Of a DNA stretch of 64,000 bases, positions 45,656 to 53,930 are shown one piece after another; positions within the stretch are counted from its first letter, which is position 1, and every line of letters begins with the position of its first letter. The notes under the pieces are model-generated. The model saw nothing but the letters and a program-made list of their open reading frames with translations. It ran no database searches and was not told where the DNA came from. The stretch is taken from positions 19,341 through 83,340 of the forward strand of contig JACCKY010000003.1 of assembly GCA_014236755.1 (NCBI GenBank), given 5' to 3'. The stretch comes from Candidatus Petromonas tenebris (GTDB taxonomy: Bacteria > Bacillota > Clostridia > Peptostreptococcales > Caminicellaceae). The translations under genes and the position numbers were made by a program.

Positions 45656-47335
45656 TTGATTATAGGTCTTGATACCGGCGGCACTCACGTTGACGCCGTG
45701 TTAATAGAAAATGGTAAAATAATAGATAAAACAAAGAAACCTACCGACAAATCAAATTTGTTTGAAAGTATATGGAAAACCTTAGAAGAGCTTTTAAAAA
45801 ATAAAAATTTAGATTGTATAGAAAAGATAAATTTAAGTACAACTATACCAACAAATGCAATTGTTGAAGGCAAAGGCAGTAAAGTCGCTATGTTTATTGA
45901 AGGTGGACCGGGTATTGACCCTGCAAACTTTATATGCGGAGACCATGTGTTTTTTCTAGATGGATATATTGATCACAGAGGCAGAGAGATAAAACCCTTA
46001 AATGAAGATCTTGTACGTAAAAAAGCAGAATACATATCTTCGAAAGACATCAAGTCTTTTGCAGTAGTCACAAAATTTTCAATAAGAAACCCGTCCCATG
46101 AACTACAGGTTAAGGATGTTCTTACTAAGCTAGGTTTTTCTCCCGTTACTATGGGCCATACTCTTTCAGGCAAACTTAGCTTTCCTCGGAGAATTTATAC
46201 AGCTTACCTTAACTCTGCTATATTTAGCAGTTTCAATGAATTTGCACATGCCGTAAGAAAAACTCTGAAACAAAAAGGATTAAATGTACCTATACATATA
46301 TTAAAAGCCGACGGAGGGACAATGAGTCTAAATGAAGCCTCTAAATATCCCGTACAAACAATATTTTCTGGTCCAGCTGCTAGCGTTATGGGTTGTCTTG
46401 CGTCCTTTAATCTTCAAAAAGATGCTTTACTTTTAGACATTGGTGGTACAACGACTGACATATCTTTTTTAGCCGATGGAGTTCCACTTTTTATACCCGA
46501 TGGTATAGCTATCTCTGATTATCCTACCCTGGTTAGGTCGATAATCAACATCTCCATAGGTCTCGGAGGAGATAGTGCCATTAAGATAAATGAAAGGGGC
46601 AATATTATAATCGGTCCGGAAAGACAGGGTCCTCCTATGGCTTTAGATGGACCTACACCTACTCCAAGTGATGCCATGATAGTACTTGAAAAATTGAATT
46701 TTGGCAGTAAAGAAAAAGCCTCCTATGCAATGAGTCTAATAGCCGATAAGATAGGTGTCACCATAGAGAAAGCAGCAGAAAAGATATACGATAAGTTTGG
46801 AGAAATAATAAAGGAAAAAACTAATGAGATTCTCCATAAAATAAACAGTCATCCAGTATATACAATCCAAGAGCTTTTGTATGGAAAAAGAATTAAACCT
46901 GAAAATATTGTTGTGATAGGCGGCCCTGCAAAGGCAGTAGCTCCTATATTGGAGAAAAAATTTAATATTCCATGCAAAATACCTCAAAATCATGAAATAA
47001 CAAACGCCATTGGTGCAGCACTCACAAGAAGAACTTTGGAAGTCACTCTTTTAGCCGATACCGAAAGAAAAATACTCTCTGTCCCTGAAATGGGAATTTA
47101 TAAAAAAGTAGATAGTAGTTACAATCTTGATTCGGCTAAACGAGATGCTATTAAATTGTTACATCAACAGCTAAAAAACTTAGATGCAGATTCTTATCTA
47201 AATGAAGTAGAAATAATTGAAGAAAACAGTTTCAATATGGTAAGGGGATTTTTTACATCAGGCAAAAATATTCGGTTAAGAGCACAGATAAAACCAGGAC
47301 TTATTTACAGGATTGGAGATGATAAAGATGCTTAA
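45656..47335 (+). CDS. Hydantoinase/oxoprolinase A-type ATPase
   Basis: A 559-residue protein of the HyuA/OplA group, whose known members hydrolyse hydantoins or 5-oxoproline, or carboxylate ketones, using ATP. Marks are IIGLDTGGTHVDAVLIENG, LSTTIPTNAIVEGKG, DGGTMSLNEASKYPVQTIFSGPAAS and LLLDIGGTTTDIS; IVVIGGPAKAVAP is the late phosphate motif. It is shorter than the classic 650-700-residue HyuA, and no HyuB partner is near. The start is TTG with GAGGAGGT eight bases upstream. It overlaps the deacetylase-like gene by 8 bases, so the two are translated together. Confidence 0.85.
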   Translation: MIIGLDTGGTHVDAVLIENGKIIDKTKKPTDKSNLFESIWKTLEELLKNKNLDCIEKINLSTTIPTNAIVEGKGSKVAMFIEGGPGIDPANFICGDHVFFLDGYIDHRGREIKPLNEDLVRKKAEYISSKDIKSFAVVTKFSIRNPSHELQVKDVLTKLGFSPVTMGHTLSGKLSFPRRIYTAYLNSAIFSSFNEFAHAVRKTLKQKGLNVPIHILKADGGTMSLNEASKYPVQTIFSGPAASVMGCLASFNLQKDALLLDIGGTTTDISFLADGVPLFIPDGIAISDYPTLVRSIINISIGLGGDSAIKINERGNIIIGPERQGPPMALDGPTPTPSDAMIVLEKLNFGSKEKASYAMSLIADKIGVTIEKAAEKIYDKFGEIIKEKTNEILHKINSHPVYTIQELLYGKRIKPENIVVIGGPAKAVAPILEKKFNIPCKIPQNHEITNAIGAALTRRTLEVTLLADTERKILSVPEMGIYKKVDSSYNLDSAKRDAIKLLHQQLKNLDADSYLNEVEIIEENSFNMVRGFFTSGKNIRLRAQIKPGLIYRIGDDKDA

Positions 47336-48635
47336 GGCAAAAAATAAACTTGGACTAGTATTTTTTCCTGCCTTTGACTGGCAGATAAGCCCAACCCATC
47401 CCGAAAGACAGGAAAGACTTCTTTATACAATGGACCAACTCAATGAAGAAGGGGTATTTGACATAGATGGTATTAAGCTATTTAATCCTACAATAGCTAC
47501 AGAGCAAGATATTCAAAGGGTACATTTCTGTTATCCCGATGTAAAAACTAGAGTTCCTCAGTCTCACCTAATTTCTGCTGGAGGAAGCATAAGAGCTGCT
47601 GAAGGCGTGCTAAAAGGTGAAGTGCAAAAATCTTTTGCAATAGTAAGGCCGCCCGGCCACCATGCCTACAGAGTAGTATACGGCGACAGGGGTTTTTGCA
47701 TAGTCAATATTGAAGCTATTATGGTAGAAAATATACGCAAAAGATTTGGCAACAAAAAAATTGCCATAATAGATACGGATTGTCATCATGGAGATGGAAC
47801 TCAGGACATTTTCTGGAATGACAAGGATACTCTTTTTATATCTTTTCATCAAGATGGAAGAACCATTTACCCGGGAAGCGGTTTTGTGGAAGAGTTTGGA
47901 GGCCCCGGTGGCTTTGGATACAATATTAACATACCGCTGCCCCCTAATACCGGCGAGGAAGGATTTTTATATGTCCTGGATAACCTTGTTCTTCCCATAC
48001 TTGAAGAATACAAACCCGACCTTATAATTAATTCCGCCGGCCAGGACAATCACTATACGGACCCTATAACAAACATGAATTTCACAGCCCAGGGATATGC
48101 AAAGCTTAATGAAAGACTAAATCCAGATATAGCTGTATTAGAAGGGGGCTACTCAATAGAAGGGGCTCTTCCCTATGTAAACCTTGGGATAATACTTGCC
48201 ATGGCGGGAATTGACTATAGCAAGGTAAAGGAGCCTGATTATAGTTTTGAAAAGCTTAAACAATCTGATGATATTACGGAATATATAAAGGTTCTATGTG
48301 AAAAAATTTATTCTAAATGGAAACGTCGTGAAAAAACTGCCTATAAATTATTTAATAGGAAAGACTCTGTAATCAGAAATAAAAATATATATTATGACAC
48401 TGATGGAATAATGGAAAATCAAAGGGAAAAAATAAAGGTTTGTTCCGAGTGTTCGGGCCTAATCGTCATAGAATCAAGTTCAAATATAGGACAGGACTTA
48501 CTTGCCATTACTATACCTAGAGATGGATGCAATAAATGTATTGATGAAGGATATAATCTTTATAAAAAAACAAATAATAATTATTCTAAAGTCTACCTAC
48601 AAGACAAAATAAACGATCAATTTTTTGATAAATAA
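47328..48635 (+). CDS. Histone-deacetylase-fold amidohydrolase with a C-terminal Cys4 extension
   Basis: A 435-residue zinc deacetylase of the class II HDAC/acetylpolyamine amidohydrolase/AcuC superfamily. Active-site elements are complete: RPPGHHA, DTDCHHGDGTQDIF (zinc Asp and His), SAGQDNHYTDP (third zinc Asp) and LEGGYSIEG (Tyr). Beyond residue 315 there is a 120-residue extension not found in the usual enzymes, with CSEC (372-375) and CNKC (401-404), which looks like a zinc ribbon. The start is ATG 47328 behind GGAGATG, within the end of the oxoprolinase-like gene. Substrate unknown; an N-acyl compound processed with the partner is plausible. Confidence 0.85.
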   Translation: MLKAKNKLGLVFFPAFDWQISPTHPERQERLLYTMDQLNEEGVFDIDGIKLFNPTIATEQDIQRVHFCYPDVKTRVPQSHLISAGGSIRAAEGVLKGEVQKSFAIVRPPGHHAYRVVYGDRGFCIVNIEAIMVENIRKRFGNKKIAIIDTDCHHGDGTQDIFWNDKDTLFISFHQDGRTIYPGSGFVEEFGGPGGFGYNINIPLPPNTGEEGFLYVLDNLVLPILEEYKPDLIINSAGQDNHYTDPITNMNFTAQGYAKLNERLNPDIAVLEGGYSIEGALPYVNLGIILAMAGIDYSKVKEPDYSFEKLKQSDDITEYIKVLCEKIYSKWKRREKTAYKLFNRKDSVIRNKNIYYDTDGIMENQREKIKVCSECSGLIVIESSSNIGQDLLAITIPRDGCNKCIDEGYNLYKKTNNNYSKVYLQDKINDQFFDK

Positions 48636-48987
48636 GAAGGGAAAATCTTTGCTTCTTGACCTCCTCTTCCAAGAGTAGCTAGATTCTATTTTTTAATTGC
48701 ATAGGTAAATGATAAATAATAAAGTACGAAAAATCCTGCTCCTAATACTATATTCATCAACAACCTGTAAGACCAATAGTAACTTCAATGGCAAAATCAT
48801 AGGGTTGTTTTTTAGAGTTATATTAAGATTGATTCTCTCTTCTTTTTTATAAAACAACGGCTATTATCTTATAAAAAAGAGAGAATTAATATAAAAGTAA
48901 CTATTTATTTAATTCAGGCCAATAATTTTTGTTTGATATATTTTTGTATTTTATTCATTTTATAATTTATAATACAAATTTTGAAAA
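48636..48987. other. Intergenic region with a 77-base inverted repeat
   Basis: The inverted repeat at 48818-48894 pairs TTATATTAA, ATTCTCTCTT and TTTTTTATAA with TTATAAAAAA, GAGAGAAT and TTAATATAA. It could act as a terminator or be another small dispersed element. On the minus strand at about 48660-48735 a 23-codon frame reads MNIVLGAGFFVLYYLSFTY, a possible membrane-protein tail or peptide with no good binding site. Confidence 0.5.
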
Positions 48988-49170
48988 ATGCCAATAAAAC
49001 ATAATGTTTATACACTTCAAAGATTTACCGAAGAAATAAGAAAACTGAATAAAGAACCTGTAAATAAGATTCTCGAATTCAAAATGCTTAATACTGATGA
49101 AAAGGTAAAATACATATTGGAACTTCAAGAAGATGAAAAAGCTTTTTTTGTTAGCAGATTAAGATGTTAA
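48988..49170 (+). CDS. Possible small protein, 60 residues
   Basis: An open frame from ATG encodes a charged, helix-forming peptide (RFTEEIRKLNKEPVNKILEF, then DEKVKYILELQEDEKAFFVS). Composition is protein-like, but there is no ribosome binding site and its last 20 bases overlap, on the opposite strand, the end of the DpnI-like gene. I recognise no family. Confidence 0.3.
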   Translation: MPIKHNVYTLQRFTEEIRKLNKEPVNKILEFKMLNTDEKVKYILELQEDEKAFFVSRLRC

Positions 49171-49852
49171 TGATGATACAGTTTTTGAGTATACAAAACT
49201 TTTTTTCAAAAGCGATAAATACAAATTTACCTTGACAGCAAAAAGAATATAGAGAAATATATTTGTTAGATAGCCAGCCTCGCGACTCTAAATTTTTTAT
49301 TTTCTTAATAAAATCTATTGAGACTATATTATTTCTTACTTTATCTTTCTCAATGACTTTTTTCTGTCTAATAGCATAAATTTTACCTTTATCTGGTATA
49401 GCATTCAAAAGTATATTACAGCCTGTCCATCCAGCTCGTTTAGCCTTTTTTGATAAAGGTTTTCTTTGCTTAATACAAGTAGGTAAAATAAACTCTTTCG
49501 GAACTATCAATAAATTATTTACATATGCCATATCAAATGTATAGTTCAGGAAGAAAAAATTTGGTGTTTTACCATAGTAAATTGCATCTATCATTTTATT
49601 ATACTCTCCATCTGTAATAACTCTTCCCATGCCATTTTTTTTTGATTTGAGTTGGAATTCCTCTTTACACGAGTTACAATAAAAATCAGCAACAGGATAA
49701 TTATTGGGGAAGTCAGTAATATTATCTGATGTACAAAACGGACAGTACATATTATCTATAAACCAGTTTTCCGTAACAACTCTAGCTAATTGTGACTGAC
49801 TCTTATAAGATTCTATATATCTTTCATAGTATTTCCTTAACTCTATATTCAT
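49151..49852 (-). CDS. DpnI-like methyl-directed restriction endonuclease, C terminus degraded
   Basis: A 233-residue homologue of DpnI, which cuts GATC when the adenine is methylated. Matches run in order: YKSQSQLARVVTENWF, zinc cysteines CPFC and CNSC, PVADFYC, the nuclease LKSKK, VITDGEYNKM, NPNFFFLNYT-like TPNFFFLNYTF, and KRAGWTGCNI then SRGW. At the active site DpnI has Asp...Glu-Leu-Lys; here the Glu is Gln (EEFQLKSKK), so activity may be changed. After SRGW only 40 residues remain and they resemble the DpnI winged-helix tail only faintly (IAFEKKF), so the methyl-reading domain is truncated. The start is ATG 49852 behind AAGGGTG. No methylase is adjacent, as expected for DpnI. Confidence 0.85.
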   Translation of the reverse strand: MNIELRKYYERYIESYKSQSQLARVVTENWFIDNMYCPFCTSDNITDFPNNYPVADFYCNSCKEEFQLKSKKNGMGRVITDGEYNKMIDAIYYGKTPNFFFLNYTFDMAYVNNLLIVPKEFILPTCIKQRKPLSKKAKRAGWTGCNILLNAIPDKGKIYAIRQKKVIEKDKVRNNIVSIDFIKKIKNLESRGWLSNKYISLYSFCCQGKFVFIAFEKKFCILKNCIIINILIC

Positions 49853-49956
49853 ATATTTCACCCTTGTATGTTGTTTTCAATTTAATCTTGTTAGTACAAA
49901 CAAAATTTTTACGATATTCACTTATTGCTTTTCATCACCTTATGCTTCCATAAATT

Positions 49957-50703
49957 CTAATCCTCATAAATCATTTTCTTTGTCATTCCTCCATCTATCA
50001 CTATATTTTCCCCGTTAATAAAATCGTTTTTCTCGTCGGTTAAAAATAGACAAGCTCTAGCTATATCCTCCGGTTTTCCCACCCTTAAAGAAGGATGCTG
50101 GCTATGGTCTATAGGTCTTAACCTTTCATAATTAGTATTTTGTATCCATCCAGGACTTATGGAGTTAACTGTAATGTTCGCTTTGCTTAGAGAAAGGGCA
50201 AGGGCATGAGTCAATGAAACTATACCTCCCTTGGATGCTGCATAGGCTTCAGAATTGGGCTCAGACATTATGTATCTTGTTGATGCTATATTTATTATTC
50301 TACCATAGGTAGTATTTTTATTATATTTGGCAAACTCACGAGAAGTTATAAAGGCACTTCTTAAATTTACATTAATAATTTCATCCCACTCTTTAACCGT
50401 TAATTCATATAATGATTTGAATTTACTTATACCTGCATTATTAATAAGAATATCGATTTTTTCATATTGTTTAATAATGGAGTCAAACATTGCTATTATC
50501 TCTTCTGAATTCTGTAAATCAATCTTGTAGAAATATGCTTTTAATCTCAAGTCTTTGTATTCTTTTTCTAACCACAAGCCGTTCTTTTCATCAATATCTG
50601 CTATTATAACTGTAGCACCTTTCTCACAATAAGCTTTTGATATAGCTCTTCCAATCCCATTAGCTCCCCCCGTTACTAAAACTACTTTATTGGTGTAATC
50701 CAT
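49957..50703 (-). CDS. Short-chain dehydrogenase/reductase (SDR)
   Basis: A 248-residue classical SDR, NAD(P)-dependent. Marks are VVLVTGGANGIGRAI for the cofactor, LINNAGISKF, the catalytic YAASKGG (Tyr and Lys), and a C-terminal ENIVIDGGMT. An aspartate-like residue after strand 2 (IIADIDEKN) favours NAD. The start is ATG 50703 behind AGGAGGG; the open frame is 10 codons longer. Substrate not determinable; FabG-like and sugar-alcohol dehydrogenases are equally possible. Confidence 0.9.
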   Translation of the reverse strand: MDYTNKVVLVTGGANGIGRAISKAYCEKGATVIIADIDEKNGLWLEKEYKDLRLKAYFYKIDLQNSEEIIAMFDSIIKQYEKIDILINNAGISKFKSLYELTVKEWDEIINVNLRSAFITSREFAKYNKNTTYGRIINIASTRYIMSEPNSEAYAASKGGIVSLTHALALSLSKANITVNSISPGWIQNTNYERLRPIDHSQHPSLRVGKPEDIARACLFLTDEKNDFINGENIVIDGGMTKKMIYED

Positions 50704-50839
50704 ATTTTTTCCCTCCTGTTTTTTCTTACTCAAATCCTTTTGCAGATTATCAAATGTTATAATATTTAGTTTCCCAATAATATTTAATATAATTAAATAT
50801 AATAATATGAAAATCCTTTTTATTTTTTTATAAACACAA

Positions 50840-50876
50840 AAACCTCGACATCATTATGACATCAAGGTCTTTGGAA
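50840..50876 (-). terminator. Terminator of the FAD oxidoreductase gene
   Basis: On the minus strand ACCTTGATGTC pairs with GATGTCGAGGT in part and TTTTTG follows, just after the oxidoreductase stop. Confidence 0.75.
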
Positions 50877-50897
50877 TAGTATTTATTCTATTACTGA

Positions 50898-52301
50898 TTA
50901 CCCTTTACACATTCTTTGTCCCATCAATACTCCCATAACAGAGGCCATCATTAATCCCCGTGTCCATCCACTCGAATCTCCTAAGCAATAAAGCCCTTTG
51001 ATATTGGTCTCAAAATTTTGGTCTATATTTATCTTATTACTATAAAACTTTATCTCAGGACCATATAACAATGTTTCCCTGCTTGCAAAGCCTGGTACAA
51101 CTGTATTCATTGCTCTAATAAAGTTTAAAATATTCATCATCGGTCTATATGGAATAGCAGATGTTATATCTCCGGCTACTGCGTCGGGCAGAGTAGGCTT
51201 TACATTTGACTGTTCTAGTTCATCTTGCCAAGTTCTTTTACCATCTAGTATGTCACCGTATCTTTGTACTAGTATTTTACCATTTCCCAACATATTGACT
51301 AACTCCGCCACTTTTTTTCCATATTGTATAGGCTGATTGAATGGGTGGGAAAAGTTATGGGAACTCAGTATAGCTAAATTTGTGTTTTCTGATTTTTTAT
51401 CTTTATATGAATGTCCATTTACTATTGCCAAATTGTTATCATAATTTTCCTGGCTTACAAAGCCTCCAGGGTTTTGACAGAAGGTCCTAACTTTGTTTCT
51501 AAAAGGATGAGGATAACCTATAAGCTTAGATTCATAAAGCACGTTATTAACCTTTTCCATGATTTCGTTTCTAACTTCAACACGTACTCCTATATCTACC
51601 GTACCTGCGCTATGATTGATTTCATGTTTTAAGCACATATCTTTAAGCCAGTCTGCCCCTTTTCTACCTGTAGCCAAAACTACCCTGTCACCATATAGAA
51701 TATTTTCATTTTCTTTCGTATTTGAGTCAGCTACCTGTACGCCCTTTACTTCTCCGTCCTCTATAATAATATCCTTAACTACTGAACCAAATCTAATGTC
51801 CACTCCAGAATCTAAAAGATAATTTTGTATTTTAAAGTATATCTCCTGTGCTTTTTCTGTTCCTAAGTGCCTGATAGGACAGTCAACTAACTTCAGTCCT
51901 GCTTCTATTGCTTTTCTTCTAATTTCTTTAATGGCATCATTGTTTTCTATTCCTTCCACTTTTGGATCTGCTCCAAATTCTAAATAAATCTTATCTGTAT
52001 ATTCAATGTATTCCTGTACTTTATTACTACCTATTAACTTAGGTAAATCCCCTCCTACTTCATAGCTTAAAGATAACTTGCCATCGGAAAAAGCACCTGC
52101 CCCGGAAAAGCCAGTTGTTATATGACAATACGGCTTACAAGAAACACAAGTTTTTGTTTCTTCCTTGGGGCAATGTCTTTTATCTATACTTCTTCCTTTC
52201 TCGACTATTAAAACTTTCTTATCAGATGTATGCCTAACTATCTCTAGGGCAGTAAATATTCCTGATGGGCCAGCTCCTACTATTATTACATCATATCGCA
52301 A
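50898..52301 (-). CDS. FAD-dependent dehydrogenase (COG2509 type)
   Basis: A 467-residue flavoprotein. The FAD motif is YDVIIVGAGPSGIFTALEI, then EKGRSIDKRHCPKEE with a cysteine cluster (CVSCKPYC), and TTGFSGAGAFSDGKLSLS. VVLATGRKGADW and GLYCLGDSSGWTRGLMMASV close the FAD site. It belongs to the widespread but poorly characterised FAD-dependent dehydrogenase group often found in anaerobes. I prefer a TTG start (52301, giving MRYDVIIVG) nine bases after AAAGGAG; two ATG codons at 52310 and 52307 sit too close to it. A purine-type riboswitch lies 180 bases upstream. Confidence 0.87.
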   Translation of the reverse strand: MRYDVIIVGAGPSGIFTALEIVRHTSDKKVLIVEKGRSIDKRHCPKEETKTCVSCKPYCHITTGFSGAGAFSDGKLSLSYEVGGDLPKLIGSNKVQEYIEYTDKIYLEFGADPKVEGIENNDAIKEIRRKAIEAGLKLVDCPIRHLGTEKAQEIYFKIQNYLLDSGVDIRFGSVVKDIIIEDGEVKGVQVADSNTKENENILYGDRVVLATGRKGADWLKDMCLKHEINHSAGTVDIGVRVEVRNEIMEKVNNVLYESKLIGYPHPFRNKVRTFCQNPGGFVSQENYDNNLAIVNGHSYKDKKSENTNLAILSSHNFSHPFNQPIQYGKKVAELVNMLGNGKILVQRYGDILDGKRTWQDELEQSNVKPTLPDAVAGDITSAIPYRPMMNILNFIRAMNTVVPGFASRETLLYGPEIKFYSNKINIDQNFETNIKGLYCLGDSSGWTRGLMMASVMGVLMGQRMCKG

Positions 52302-52479
52302 ATTCATCATCTCCTTTATGAACTATTAATTATTTTTCCCTATTTAAAGCAAGTATTCTTTTTTTTATAAATATAATTTATTTATAATTTATTCGTGTTA
52401 AGACGAATAATATATTTCTATTTATCAATTAATCATTGTTAACTTTTTACACTCTCATACAACTATTCAGCTAAGGGAA

Positions 52480-52595
52480 AAATAAAACAAAAATAAAAAG
52501 TTGTATTGCTAATAAGTACATAAGACTTATAGCCTACAACTATTTACGGTAGTTCGGTAGAAACATCCAGCCCATATTACCGGATTTATATAAGT
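52480..52595 (-). promoter_or_regulatory. Purine riboswitch (guanine-type by position 74), possibly an ON switch
   Basis: The aptamer is at 52525-52595 on the minus strand. P1 is ACTTATA/TATAAGT, L2 is AATATGG, J2/3 is ATGTTTCTA, and L3 is CCGTAAA between AACTA and TAGTT. The base just before the 3' P1 strand is C, as in guanine riboswitches (xpt). J3/1 is slightly longer than consensus. Downstream, AGTTGTA from the aptamer's 3' side can pair with TACAACT followed by TTTTTATTTTTG, forming a terminator. This terminator and the bound aptamer exclude each other, as in the adenine pbuE ON switch. It precedes the COG2509 gene; nothing else is between. Confidence 0.78.
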
Positions 52596-52718
52596 GAACA
52601 ATTATTGTTTTTCAGTTGAAAAAGTTCTGTTTTCAATAAAAGTTTACCTTATCTATTTATAAATTTCAATACTTTTTTATAGAAAATATAAAGGTTCCTA
52701 GTCACATTATTTTAGATT

Positions 52719-52983
52719 AACAAGTACGTCTTCGACGCTTTGTTAGCTCTTAGTTCTTAGCTCTTAGCTCTTGGCAAATCCTGGTCGTTCTTTAGGGTCT
52801 TTCCTGTAGCCGTCACCCGTTACCTGTCACCTTTTTGCCATGATCAGTCAACAGTTAGCTGTTAGCCTTTTTAACATTTTACTGGTAAAAGTTTGTAATT
52901 TCTTGAATCACTTGAATTTACTTTGTTTTATACCTGCAATTTTTTTCAAAAAATGTTTGAGTTCCTAAGCAAAAATAAAAACA
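52719..52983. repeat. Dispersed repeat family C, copy 2 (heptamer-rich element)
   Basis: Same plan as copy C1 at 7393-7632. A 5' hairpin (ACAAGTACGTC, GACGCTTTGT) is followed by five units TTAGCTC-like, a block of three CGTCACC/CGTTACC/TGTCACC units, and three units AGTCAAC/AGTTAGC/TGTTAGC, with a TGGCAAA...TTTGCCA pair and a conserved tail TTTGAGTTCCTA. The copies differ in the number and wording of units but keep the 7-base phase. The rest of 52311-53151 holds the riboswitch and AT-rich DNA only. Confidence 0.75.
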
Positions 52984-53151
52984 TCCAATCTCGGTAGAAT
53001 GAATGCTTTTTCAATGAAATTCTATACAGATATGCTATTTTACATATTTATAATAAACTAGATTAGTATATAGCTTACCATTACACCTTTCAAATCCTGT
53101 CCCTACTTTTGTCCATAGACTAAGTAAAACATCCTCAGTCTATATTGAATT

Positions 53152-53688
53152 TTATACTTTTCTATGACTAATTATCCACTGTACTGCCTCTTTTAAAGAA
53201 TCAAATATTAATTCTTTATGTTTTAATCCATTTAAATGTTTCCTACCATGGCCCGTCAATACATAGATGCCTGTAGCCCCTGCATTTAGTGCAAACTCTA
53301 CGTCTGAAGGGTGATCACCAATTACAAAAGAATTTTTTATGTCAATACCAAATTCTTTCTCTGCTTCATATATGAAATATGGCTTAGGTTTTTTACAAAT
53401 ACACATATCTTCATTTGTATGGGGACAGCAATAAAGTTTTTTTATAATTATATCCTGTTTTCTTAGCTCCTCTAAGATATATTCATTTACCCTCTTGACC
53501 CCTTGCTTGGTTATTAAATTTTTACCTATTCCCGACTGATTTGTAACTATAAAAAGTTCAAAGTCTTCCTTAATCTGTCTCAATGCTTCAAAGGTAAATG
53601 GATAGAACTCTACATCTTCTATATTTTCTATATATCCGCTGTCTTCAATCAGCACTCCATCTCTATCAAGAAACACTGCTCTTTTCAT
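53152..53688 (-). CDS. gmhB: HAD-family histidinol/heptose-bisphosphate phosphatase (GmhB-like)
   Basis: A 178-residue HAD-IIIA phosphatase. Motif I is RAVFLDRDGVLIED with the nucleophile Asp; motif II is IVTNQSGIGK; motif III-IV is CKKPKP and VIGDHPSDVEFA. The zinc loop CPHTNEDMCICKKP has the Cys and His that define the GmhB type, which acts on D-glycero-D-manno-heptose 1,7-bisphosphate. The start is ATG 53688 behind AAGGAGAG; a longer frame adds 21 unlikely residues. Its binding site lies in the end of an asparaginase remnant. Confidence 0.87.
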   Translation of the reverse strand: MKRAVFLDRDGVLIEDSGYIENIEDVEFYPFTFEALRQIKEDFELFIVTNQSGIGKNLITKQGVKRVNEYILEELRKQDIIIKKLYCCPHTNEDMCICKKPKPYFIYEAEKEFGIDIKNSFVIGDHPSDVEFALNAGATGIYVLTGHGRKHLNGLKHKELIFDSLKEAVQWIISHRKV

Positions 53689-53689
53689 C

Positions 53690-53812
53690 TTATCTCTCCT
53701 TATCATACATATAAAAGTTAAATAATTTACTGGTATAATCAACCAGAGCAATATAACCTATATGAGTCAGATCAACTATATCTCCTCTATATACTTTAGC
53801 AACAATTGACAT
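53690..53812 (-). pseudogene. L-asparaginase II, N-terminal remnant (40 codons)
   Basis: A short frame from ATG behind GGGGG reads MSIVAKVYRGDIVDLTHIG, YIALVDYTSKLF, then a stop. This is the N-terminal pattern of the asparaginase II family (V-x-RG-x-x-ES-x-HxG-x-x-AVVD). The remaining 250 or more residues are missing. The stop codon lies two bases before the gmhB start, and the gmhB binding site is in its last codons, so the peptide could still be translated and coupled to gmhB. Confidence 0.6.
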
Positions 53813-53873
53813 GTCAGTCCCCCCATTTTTATAGTTATTTTCAATACAATTATATCGTATCACTATATTTGTT

Positions 53874-53930
53874 AAACTTATAGAGTTCCAACTTTAGAAT
53901 TAAAATCAAAAGTTGGAACTCTATAAGTTT
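53874..53930 (-). terminator. Long perfect inverted repeat after the aminopeptidase gene
   Basis: AAACTTATAGAGTTCCAACTT and its exact complement pair over 22 bases with a 13-base loop. It overlaps the aminopeptidase stop codon. The U-tract is weak, so termination is likely but not proven. Confidence 0.7.
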
